Made by a program: the position numbers and the translations under genes. From the NCBI RefSeq assembly GCF_011050415.1, contig NZ_DRFS01000008.1, forward strand, positions 62,001 to 126,000: a stretch of 64,000 nucleotides of DNA, given 5' to 3'. The notes below the pieces were generated by a model. It made no database searches, was not told the DNA's origin, and saw nothing but the letters and a program-made list of their open reading frames with translations. Origin of the DNA: Halomonas sp. (GTDB taxonomy: Bacteria; Pseudomonadota; Gammaproteobacteria; Pseudomonadales; Halomonadaceae). Shown piece by piece: positions 51,831 to 59,318 of the stretch (the stretch's first letter is position 1; the number at the start of each line of letters is the position of its first letter).

Positions 51831-52646
51831 ATGGAATACTTAATTACAGCAACTGATTATAAGCTTTTAGAAACAACCAAGCTTGCTGCGAAAGAGGCAG
51901 GAGCTATTCTAAAAGAAGGGTATTATTCTGAAGAAAGAATTAACTTTGAGCGCAAGGGAGCATCAGACTTTGTTACTGCTTACGATAGAGCTGCGGAAAA
52001 ATGTATAATTAAGCGAATCAGCAGCTCATTTCCAGAAATTGCGTTTATAGGAGAAGAGAGTGGTAATACTCCTGGAAATATGAGCGATTACACAGTCATT
52101 ATTGACCCTCTAGATGGCACTAACAACTTTCTTCATGGCGTGCCACACTTTTCTGTATCAATTGCTGTGACTAAGCACAGTAATCTTTTACTGGGTCTAG
52201 TATATCAGCCTTTGCTTGACGAATTGCTTTGGGCAATCCGAGGCGATGGGGCTTATATGAATGAAAGACCAATAAGAATACATAGCGCCCGCCCTCTTTC
52301 AGAGATGATAGTAAGCACCTGTCTTCCATATCATGCTAAAGGTGACTGCTCTACTGCCCTAAATCAGCTCACGACATTAATGCCAATGGTCGCTGGAATT
52401 CGCAGCCCAGGATCGGCAGCACTTGAAATCGCTTATACCAGTATCGAACGCTTTGATGCTTTTTGGTCTCAGGGGGCTCGACTGGATTTCTGGGACATTG
52501 CTGCGGGGATAATTATCGCTCGCGAAGCAGGCTGTATAGTAACAGACCTTAATGGAGATCCATCTCCACCTCAGTGGAAAAGCTTATTAGTAGCTCATCC
52601 AGAACGACATGGAGAATTACTAAACCATCTGAATTTCATTCATTAA
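51831..52646 (+). CDS. Inositol monophosphatase family phosphatase
   Basis: 271-aa Mg-dependent, Li-sensitive-type phosphatase fold. Metal-site motifs are complete: FIGEESG (Glu), IDPLDGTNNFLHGVPHFSVSIAV (Asp-x-x-Asp-Gly-Thr) and LDFWDIAAGIIIAREAGC (Asp). The family hydrolyses inositol phosphates, 3'-phosphoadenosine 5'-phosphate, fructose bisphosphate or histidinol phosphate; substrate-side residues do not settle which. The start has only AGG nearby. It follows phnE closely and is followed by a 169-base AT-rich gap. Context suggests it dephosphorylates an imported or intermediate organophosphate. Confidence 0.88.
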   Translation: MEYLITATDYKLLETTKLAAKEAGAILKEGYYSEERINFERKGASDFVTAYDRAAEKCIIKRISSSFPEIAFIGEESGNTPGNMSDYTVIIDPLDGTNNFLHGVPHFSVSIAVTKHSNLLLGLVYQPLLDELLWAIRGDGAYMNERPIRIHSARPLSEMIVSTCLPYHAKGDCSTALNQLTTLMPMVAGIRSPGSAALEIAYTSIERFDAFWSQGARLDFWDIAAGIIIAREAGCIVTDLNGDPSPPQWKSLLVAHPERHGELLNHLNFIH

Positions 52647-52815
52647 AACAACAATTTTAATCTCATATATCATAAATAGTTTCGTCGTTTTTAACACCTT
52701 TTTATAGCATAAAAATATTAATTAAAAACAAATCTACCAATAACAAAAATTTCTCAACCAACCTTTAGCTTCTTGATAGTTAACAAACCCATTAAACTGC
52801 AATATAGGTGAAAAC

Positions 52816-53709
52816 ATGTCACATAGAGTTGCAATAATTGGAACTGGCAGTATCGGTATTGACTTGATGTATAAAACCATTAAGTCAAAAAAATTAGATT
52901 TAAGCTTTGTTGTTGGTCGGAGGAATGATAGTCCTGGAATTCAAGAAGCAAATACGAATGGCATTACAACATCTAGTGAAGGTATTGAATTTCTAGAAAA
53001 ACACATTAATGATTTCGATTTGGTTTTTGATGCAACATCAGCAGATGCACATATAGAAAATGATAAAATTTTAAAAAAGTATAATAAATTTGTAATTGAT
53101 CTTACACCAGCAAAAATTGGAGACCTTTGCGTTCCTGTTATTAACATTAATTCCTTGCAAAAAAGTAGAAATATTAACTTAATAACTTGTGGAGGCCAAG
53201 CTAGCTTACCGCTTGCATATGCGATCAAAAATTCTTGCGAAGAAATTGACTATATTGAAGTAATTTCCAGCATATCTTCTGACAGTGCAGGAATAGCAAC
53301 TCGAAAAAACCTTGATGAATATATAACAACTACTGAATTTGCATTAAAAAAATTTACTAAGTCAAATTCTGCAAAAGCAATTTTAAATATAAATCCAGCT
53401 ATACCACAAGTATGTATGCAAACTACTTTATATGCACACTGCAGGAAAATAAACAGCGAAGCTCTGAAAAAAAACATATCTACGATAATTAACATGGTAA
53501 AAAAATATGTTCCAGGCTACCAATTGGCATTGGAACCTATTATTGAATCAAACAAAATAACGTTAGCAGTCCAGGTTTACGGGAGTGGCGATTACTTACC
53601 GGAACATGCTGGCAACCTCGACATAATAAATTCTGCAGCTATTTCTATAGCAGAATTTAGATCAATCACTATAAATGAATATAATTTAACTGAGAAGGAG
53701 CTTGTATGA
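52816..53709 (+). CDS. Acylating acetaldehyde dehydrogenase homologue (MhpF/DmpF type)
   Basis: 297-aa CoA-acylating aldehyde dehydrogenase. The NAD-binding start VAIIGTGSIGIDLMYKTIKS, FDATSADAHIENDKIL, IDLTPAKIGDLCVPVINI, the catalytic cysteine in NLITCGGQASLPLAYAI, SISSDSAGIATRKNLDEY and the C-terminal GSGDYLPEHAGNLDIINSAA are all kept relative to MhpF/DmpF. It converts an aldehyde, CoA and NAD to acyl-CoA. Its last codons overlap the aldolase start (ATGA), as expected of a substrate-channelling complex. Codon use is very AT-rich. No MhpD-type hydratase or ring-cleavage gene is nearby. The actual aldehyde is unknown. Confidence 0.9.
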   Translation: MSHRVAIIGTGSIGIDLMYKTIKSKKLDLSFVVGRRNDSPGIQEANTNGITTSSEGIEFLEKHINDFDLVFDATSADAHIENDKILKKYNKFVIDLTPAKIGDLCVPVININSLQKSRNINLITCGGQASLPLAYAIKNSCEEIDYIEVISSISSDSAGIATRKNLDEYITTTEFALKKFTKSNSAKAILNINPAIPQVCMQTTLYAHCRKINSEALKKNISTIINMVKKYVPGYQLALEPIIESNKITLAVQVYGSGDYLPEHAGNLDIINSAAISIAEFRSITINEYNLTEKELV

Positions 53710-54722
53710 AAACTCGAACAGTAACAATAAGTGATTGTTCATTAAGAGATGGCAATCATGCTATTAAACATCAACTTAGCATTGATCAAATTTCAGCATA
53801 TTGTGAAAAAGCAGACCGAGCAGGCTTAGATATTATAGAGGTTGGCCATGGCTATGGACTTGGCGCATCATCTAGTGCTTTTGGCTTTGCCAAAGTAGAT
53901 GATAAGACAATGTTGTCTATCGCTAGAGAGAAATGTAAACACTCTAAGCTAGGCATTCATTTTGTACCTGGTGTGGGTAAACACTCTGAGCTTGATATGG
54001 CGATTGATATTGGAGTTGATATTTTTCGCATTGCAAGCCACTGTACCGAAAGCAATATAACCTATAAATCCATTGAGTATTTGAAAGGACAGAAAAAAAC
54101 TGTTTTTGGAGTTCTTATTATGTCCCACATGGCAGATGCTCAAAGGCTTTTGAAAGAAGCATCAGGTATGAAAGCCGCAGGAGCAGATGGTATCGTCCTA
54201 ATGGACAGTGCTGGCTACTCAACTCCAGACATGGTCAGTGAGAAGGTCTCAGCTTTAGTTGACAACTTAGGAATTACTATCGGCTACCATGCTCATAATA
54301 ACCTTGGCCTCGCGGTAGCTAATTCCATTGAAGCAGTTAAGGCAGGAGCATCAATGATAGATGCAACTATAAAAGGTTTTGGTGCCGGTTCGGGAAATAC
54401 TCAGCTAGAAGCTACCGTGGCTGTTTTTGAGAGATTTGGTTATAAAACGAATGTTAAATTTAAAGACCTCATAGACCTATCCATACACGCAGAAAACAAT
54501 ATTATAAGCAGAATTCCTGACATAAAAGCTATAAATATAATGACGGGTATGCATGGGTTATTTACCGGCTATGGAACGTATATTCAGAAAATTTCTTCTG
54601 ATTTTAATGTCGATATTTTTGAACTATGTGAAAGACTTTCTGCTAGAAAGCTAGTTGCTAGCCAAGAAGATATTATCATAGAAGAAGCTAGTAAACTTTC
54701 AAGAAACAGTATAGTTGATTAA
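53706..54722 (+). CDS. 4-hydroxy-2-oxovalerate aldolase homologue (MhpE/DmpG type)
   Basis: 338-aa DRE-TIM class II pyruvate aldolase. SDCSLRDGNHAIKHQLS holds the conserved Arg-Asp and the catalytic histidine; DIIEVGHGYGLGASS, RIASHCTESN, VLIMSHMADAQRL and YHAHNNLGLAVANSIEAVKAG, with the metal-binding HxH, follow. The C-terminal communication domain that binds the dehydrogenase is present (GMHGLFTGYGTYIQKIS ... VASQEDIIIEEA). Normal length. It cleaves 4-hydroxy-2-oxo acids to pyruvate and an aldehyde, which passes to the overlapping dehydrogenase. A perfect terminator follows 15 bases after the stop. Both partners look catalytically intact. Confidence 0.9.
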   Translation: MKTRTVTISDCSLRDGNHAIKHQLSIDQISAYCEKADRAGLDIIEVGHGYGLGASSSAFGFAKVDDKTMLSIAREKCKHSKLGIHFVPGVGKHSELDMAIDIGVDIFRIASHCTESNITYKSIEYLKGQKKTVFGVLIMSHMADAQRLLKEASGMKAAGADGIVLMDSAGYSTPDMVSEKVSALVDNLGITIGYHAHNNLGLAVANSIEAVKAGASMIDATIKGFGAGSGNTQLEATVAVFERFGYKTNVKFKDLIDLSIHAENNIISRIPDIKAINIMTGMHGLFTGYGTYIQKISSDFNVDIFELCERLSARKLVASQEDIIIEEASKLSRNSIVD

Positions 54723-54736
54723 GCTACATGTCTATA

Positions 54737-54778
54737 GATACACCGCAGCCTAGACAAAACAGCTGCGGTGTATCTTTT
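54737..54778 (+). terminator. Terminator after aldolase gene
   Basis: GATACACCGCAGC (54737-54749) pairs perfectly with GCTGCGGTGTATC (54762-54774), followed by TTTT. The 13-base stem separates the aldolase from the aminotransferase gene. Confidence 0.85.
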
Positions 54779-54811
54779 AAGCTCTTTCTATAGCTAATTA
54801 TGAGGTGCCAA

Positions 54812-56008
54812 GTGTTAGAAGTTCTTGAAACGATTCCTCCTGATCCAATACTAACCCTCAGCGAACATTTCATCAAAGAAGTCAATCCCAAAAAAATTGA
54901 TCTTGGTATTGGTTTATATAAAGACATATCAAATAAAACTCCTATAATGGGGTGTGTTAAAATAGCAGAAAAAAAGGTTATTAATAACTTATCTGCCGAC
55001 AAAATTTACAAAGGATCTAGTGGACTTAATAGCTTTTGTGAAATGATTTCTGAGTTGCTATTCAGCAATAAAAAAGAATTAGCGCAAGAAGGAAGAGTGT
55101 TATCTTTCCAAACAATAGGTGGAACTGGCGCTATTCGTCTCTCTGCTGAAATTATTCATCAAATAAATCCTGAAAGAGGTATTTGGGTTAGTAACCCTAC
55201 GTGGGATAATCATAAAGATATTTTTGAATATATGGGCATGAAAGTCTACTATTATCCCTACCAAGGAATTTGCGGGGAGCTGGATTTTCAGTCAATGCTA
55301 GAAAGCATTAGTATAATACCAAGAGGGGATGTAATTATTTTACACGGTTGTGGGCATAATCCTACTGGAATTGATATTAAAAAGAAACAGTGGTCAAAAA
55401 TTTTAGAAGTCATTAAAGATAGAAACCTGTTACCAATCATAGATATGGCCTATCATGGTTTAGCAAAAGGACTACAAGATGATAATTACTGCATTGACTT
55501 ATTTTCATCTCAATTAGATGAAATGTTTATTTCTTATTCATGCTCGAAAAACTTCGGCCTTTATAGTGATAGAATTGGCGCACTCATAGTTCTAACAAAA
55601 GATCGCAATTCTTGTTTTAAAGTCAAACTACAGTTGTCTAGGCTCACTAGATTAAGCTGTTCCAGCCCCCCGATACATGGCGCACTCATTGTAAATGAGA
55701 TATTATCTTCCGTAGAACTAAAGAAAATATGGACAGATGAAATAACAAATATGATGATTAGAGCTAGAGCCGCTAGAAAGTTATTATTAGTAGAAAGTCA
55801 GCGACAAAATTGTGCTCGCTCTTTTATTGAAGTTGGAAGTGGGGTTGGGTTGTTTTCAATAATTCCTATTAAAGCCGAAGGCATTGATATTTTGAAAAAC
55901 AACTTCGGCATATATATGCTAAATTCTGGAAGAATTAATATTTCAGGGCTAAATGAAAATAATATTGAATATTTTGTTTCTTCTGCCAAACCCTTCATGA
56001 ATAAATAA
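54812..56008 (+). CDS. Aspartate/aromatic aminotransferase-type enzyme (class I, AspAT subgroup Ia)
   Basis: About 398-aa PLP aminotransferase. AspAT landmarks are complete: PPDPILTLSEHFI, IYKGSSGL, QTIGGTGAIRLSAEII, VSNPTWDNHKDIF, LHGCGHNPTGIDIKKKQW, PIIDMAYHGLAKGL, the PLP lysine in SCSKNFGLYSDRIGAL, RLTRLSCSSPPIHGALI with the Arg292 equivalent for a distal acidic group, and SGRINISGL with the Arg386 equivalent. GTG at 54812 with GAGG 6 bases upstream gives the usual start; ATG at 54800 has no ribosome site. It lies behind the 54737 terminator, so it may have its own promoter or receive partial read-through. It ends convergent with recG. Confidence 0.9.
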   Translation: MLEVLETIPPDPILTLSEHFIKEVNPKKIDLGIGLYKDISNKTPIMGCVKIAEKKVINNLSADKIYKGSSGLNSFCEMISELLFSNKKELAQEGRVLSFQTIGGTGAIRLSAEIIHQINPERGIWVSNPTWDNHKDIFEYMGMKVYYYPYQGICGELDFQSMLESISIIPRGDVIILHGCGHNPTGIDIKKKQWSKILEVIKDRNLLPIIDMAYHGLAKGLQDDNYCIDLFSSQLDEMFISYSCSKNFGLYSDRIGALIVLTKDRNSCFKVKLQLSRLTRLSCSSPPIHGALIVNEILSSVELKKIWTDEITNMMIRARAARKLLLVESQRQNCARSFIEVGSGVGLFSIIPIKAEGIDILKNNFGIYMLNSGRINISGLNENNIEYFVSSAKPFMNK

Positions 56009-56067
56009 ACTGAAATGATTTTGTGAATAAAAACACAGTTCAGCTGCGGCAACCAAACTTTTAACAC

Positions 56068-58146
56068 TTAAACCTGCCCATAACGCCCGGCCGCTTCACC
56101 CAGCCAGCGGCGTACCAACACGGCGGTGACGTCTGAGTTGCCCTGCAGCGTTTGGGCAAGTGCCGTGACCCGCTCAAGCAAGTCAGCATCGCGCTCCAGG
56201 TCGGCGATTTTCATCTGCGCCAGGCCGGTTTGGCGGGTGCCGAGCACTTCGCCGGGGCCGCGAATTTCCAAGTCTTTTTCCGCAATACGGAAGCCATCAT
56301 TAGTTTCGCGCATCACTGCCAAACGCTGGCGGGAGCTTTTCGATAGCGGCGGATGGTAGAGCAGTACGCAGAAGCTTTCCGTGCTGCCCCGGCCCACGCG
56401 GCCACGAAGCTGGTGAAGCTGAGAAAGCCCCAGCCGCTCGGGGTTTTCAATAATCATCAGGCTGGCATTGGGTACATCGACCCCCACTTCGATGACCGTC
56501 GTCGCTACCAGCAGATCCAGCTCGCCTGCTTTGAACGCGGCCATCACCTCGGCTTTCTCGCTCGATTTCATCCGCCCGTGAACCAAACCCACTGCCAGCT
56601 CAGGTAAAGCGACCGTTAACTCATCCCGGGTGACCTCGGCGGCCTGACACTGCAGCACCTCGGATTCATCAATCAGCGTACAGACCCAATAGGCCTGTCG
56701 GCCTTCGCTGCAGGCAAGCTTAATGCGCTCAACCACTTCTGGTCGACGTTCGTCGGGCACCACCACGGTTTTCACCGGTGTACGGCCGGGGGGCAACTCG
56801 TCAATCACCGATACATCCAGATCCGCGTAGGCGCTCATGGCCAGGGTTCGTGGAATGGGCGTGGCGGTCATGATCAACTGATGCGGGGTCAGCCCGCCCG
56901 CCTCGCCTTTTTCACGCAGTGCCAAGCGCTGATGCACGCCAAAGCGGTGCTGCTCGTCAATAATCGCCAGACCTAGACACTCAAAGTGCACATCATCTTG
57001 AAATAGCGCGTGGGTGCCCACCACCATACGCGCACGACCATCGGCAATGGCCGCCTTGGCGTCCAGCCGCGCTTTGCCTTTGAGCTTGCCCGCCAGCCAC
57101 GCCACTTCGATACCCAGCGGCTCAAACCAGGCTTTAAACGAGCGGTAGTGCTGCTCAGCGAGGATCTCTGTAGGTGCCATGATCGCCGCTTGGCAGTTGC
57201 CCGCCAGGGCACACAGTGCCGTCATGGCAGCCACCACGGTCTTACCCGAACCCACATCACCCTGAATCAAACGCAACATGGGCGCTGGGCGACTCAAATC
57301 ATGACCAATCTCTTCCAGCACACGGCGCTGGGCACCGGTCAACGCAAACGGCAGTTGAGCTAAAAAGCGCGCCTGCAGACTGCGCCCGGAGGGCAAAGCG
57401 GGGGCGCCGTCCGCCTGAATGCGCAGGCGCACTTCACGCAGGCTTAGTTGGTGAGCGAGCAGCTCTTCCAGCGCCAGCCGCCGCGTGGCTGGGTGATGGC
57501 CGCTGGTCAACTGCTCTATATTCACATCGGGCGGTGGCTGGTGTAGCAAGTGCAGGCTGGCATGCAACCCTGGAAGCTGAAAGCGCTGCAGTAGCGCGTC
57601 GGGGATAACGTCAGGCAGCGCCTCGGGGGCATTGTCGAGCAACGCCAGTGCCTGCTGGGTCAATGCCCGCAGGCGTGGTTGATTCAAGCCTTCAGTAGTG
57701 GGGTAAATCGGCGTGAAGTACTCTTCCACCGGGGTTTCACTGCCGCCAATGAGCCGGTATTCAGGGTGATAGATCTCTAAGCCGGTGGCGCCAGCCCGGG
57801 CTTCACCAAAGGCGCGCACCGTGACACCGGGGCGCAGCTGTTGCTGCTGTACGGGTGAGAAGTGAAAGAAGCGCATACTCAAGATACCGCTGGCATCGCG
57901 CAGCCGTACCAGTAGACTGCGGCGACGCCCTTTGACTACATCGCAGGCAGTCACTTCACCTTCTATCACTGCTTCTTGCCCGGCACGCAGTAGGCCAATA
58001 GGCGTCAATCGCGTGCGGTCCTGGTAGCGCAGCGGCAAATGGAACAGCAGGTCGCTCACCCGCTCAATTCCCAAGCGGCCAAGCTTTAGCGACAGCGCTT
58101 CCCCCACGCCTTTCAGGGCCGTAATAGGTGCGCTGAGATCGCTCAT
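56068..58146 (-). CDS. recG: ATP-dependent DNA helicase RecG
   Basis: 692-aa branched-DNA helicase. An N-terminal wedge/OB domain (PLRYQDRTRLTPIGLLRAGQEAVIEGEV, about 35-150) is followed by two RecA-like domains. Walker A is LIQGDVGSGKTVVAAMTAL, motif II is LAIIDEQHRFGVHQR, motif III is MTATPIPRTLAMSAYADLDVS, motif V is LLVATTVIEVGVDVPNAS and motif VI is QLRGRVGRG. The C-terminal TRG region is present. RecG remodels stalled forks and Holliday junctions. Its start overlaps the oxyR stop by 4 bases. It marks the return to backbone composition right of the island. Confidence 0.96.
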   Translation of the reverse strand: MSDLSAPITALKGVGEALSLKLGRLGIERVSDLLFHLPLRYQDRTRLTPIGLLRAGQEAVIEGEVTACDVVKGRRRSLLVRLRDASGILSMRFFHFSPVQQQQLRPGVTVRAFGEARAGATGLEIYHPEYRLIGGSETPVEEYFTPIYPTTEGLNQPRLRALTQQALALLDNAPEALPDVIPDALLQRFQLPGLHASLHLLHQPPPDVNIEQLTSGHHPATRRLALEELLAHQLSLREVRLRIQADGAPALPSGRSLQARFLAQLPFALTGAQRRVLEEIGHDLSRPAPMLRLIQGDVGSGKTVVAAMTALCALAGNCQAAIMAPTEILAEQHYRSFKAWFEPLGIEVAWLAGKLKGKARLDAKAAIADGRARMVVGTHALFQDDVHFECLGLAIIDEQHRFGVHQRLALREKGEAGGLTPHQLIMTATPIPRTLAMSAYADLDVSVIDELPPGRTPVKTVVVPDERRPEVVERIKLACSEGRQAYWVCTLIDESEVLQCQAAEVTRDELTVALPELAVGLVHGRMKSSEKAEVMAAFKAGELDLLVATTVIEVGVDVPNASLMIIENPERLGLSQLHQLRGRVGRGSTESFCVLLYHPPLSKSSRQRLAVMRETNDGFRIAEKDLEIRGPGEVLGTRQTGLAQMKIADLERDADLLERVTALAQTLQGNSDVTAVLVRRWLGEAAGRYGQV

Positions 58147-59072
58147 GGGACGCTTTTCACGGTCTTGGTAGGCTGCTGGCAGTGACTGATTGCCTGAATC
58201 AGTGCTTCAATCGCTTTGGGCCGGGGGAAACTCGCCCGCCAGGCAATCGCCACGGTGCGCGAAGGCGCGGGCTCAGCAAAGGGCCGACTTACCAGCATGG
58301 CATTTTCATACTGATTGGTGCCCAGCGCTGACTGCGGCAACACCGTAATGCCCAATCGGGAAGCGACCATATGACGAATGGTTTCCAGCGATCCACCTTC
58401 AGCAATCAGCGTATTGTTGGGGCTATTGAGCTTTTGGGTAATCGCCGGGCAGGCTTCCAGGATTTGATCGCGGAAGCAGTGACCTTCACCGAGCAGCAGC
58501 AAGCGCTCCTCCAGCAAGTCCTCTTTATTGATCGATTCGCGCTCTACCCAGCGGTGATTGGCGGGCATTAATACTTCGAAGGCTTCGTCGTAGATCGCTT
58601 TGGTGACCACGTCAGTTTCGGTAAAGGGCAGCGCCACAATAATCACATCCAGCTCGCCACTTCTTAGCTTGGCGCGCAGCGTACCTGTCATGCCCTCTTC
58701 AATGTACAGCGGCATTTGCGGGGCTGCGTTAGCAAGCGCAGGCACTAGATGGGGAAATAAGTACGGTCCAATAGTATAAATAGCGCCAATGCGCAGTGGA
58801 TTCGCCAGCTGATCTTTGCCAGTACTGGCCAGCTCAAATATTAGGCTGCTCTGTTCCAGCACGCGCTGGGCCTGGGCAATGATTTTTTCGCCTAGCGGGG
58901 TGACCTGTACGGTAGATTTGGAGCGTTCAAACAGTGGGGTTTCGAGCTCATCTTCCAATTTTTTCACGGCCACCGACAGCGTAGGCTGCGATACATGGCA
59001 GCGTTCTGCCGCACGACCAAAATGACGCTCCTGGGCGAGGGTTACGATGTAGCGAAGTTCTGTTAAAGTCAT
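58143..59072 (-). CDS. oxyR: Hydrogen peroxide-sensing regulator OxyR
   Basis: About 309-aa LysR regulator. The N-terminal domain is MTLTELRYIVTLAQERHFGRAAERCHVSQPTLSVAVKKLEDEL. The redox pair is present as GEGHCFRDQILEACP, with cysteines 9 residues apart as Cys199/Cys208 in E. coli. Peroxide oxidises them to a disulfide and converts OxyR to an activator of catalase and peroxiredoxin genes. A 31-codon upstream extension is discarded because MTLTELRYI is the family start. It is followed by recG with a 4-base overlap. Degenerate TGTTCTAA repeats lie upstream (59198-59263). Confidence 0.93.
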   Translation of the reverse strand: MTLTELRYIVTLAQERHFGRAAERCHVSQPTLSVAVKKLEDELETPLFERSKSTVQVTPLGEKIIAQAQRVLEQSSLIFELASTGKDQLANPLRIGAIYTIGPYLFPHLVPALANAAPQMPLYIEEGMTGTLRAKLRSGELDVIIVALPFTETDVVTKAIYDEAFEVLMPANHRWVERESINKEDLLEERLLLLGEGHCFRDQILEACPAITQKLNSPNNTLIAEGGSLETIRHMVASRLGITVLPQSALGTNQYENAMLVSRPFAEPAPSRTVAIAWRASFPRPKAIEALIQAISHCQQPTKTVKSVP

Positions 59073-59197
59073 AGCGGTGCCATTGGCATCCTCTCGTAGC
59101 AGCTCGTGACTATGGTTCTTACGAAAACCTAACATCATGACAGTCAGCGAGACGGAAAAGGACAAGCAAGCTCTACCGACGCTGTTTTCAACTGCTG

Positions 59198-59263
59198 TGT
59201 TTTAAAATAGGCATGTTCTAAACCGACATGTACTAAACCTACAGTGTTCTAAGCTGACAATGT
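59198..59263. repeat. Degenerate 15-16 base tandem repeats upstream of oxyR
   Basis: Four units begin TGTTTTAAAA, TGTTCTAAAC, TGTACTAAAC and TGTTCTAAGC at 59198, 59214, 59229 and 59245, each ending near GGCA/GACA/TACA. A partial fifth TGTC follows. They fill the divergent oxyR-epimerase region. Confidence 0.6.
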
Positions 59264-59318
59264 CATATTTGGTAGAGACTTTGTATCTAATAGGGAATAT
59301 TAATCAAAGGAGTGCACG

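Noticed and set aside
52816..54722. Remnant of a meta-cleavage aromatic operon
   Set aside because: The pair alone fits, but there is no extradiol dioxygenase, hydrolase or hydratase, and codon use is that of the phn island rather than of the pca region.
48327..56008. C-P lyase or phosphonatase cluster
   Set aside because: phnCDE invites this reading, but no PhnG-M, PhnX, PhnW, PhnA, PhnY or PhnZ-like gene is in the window.
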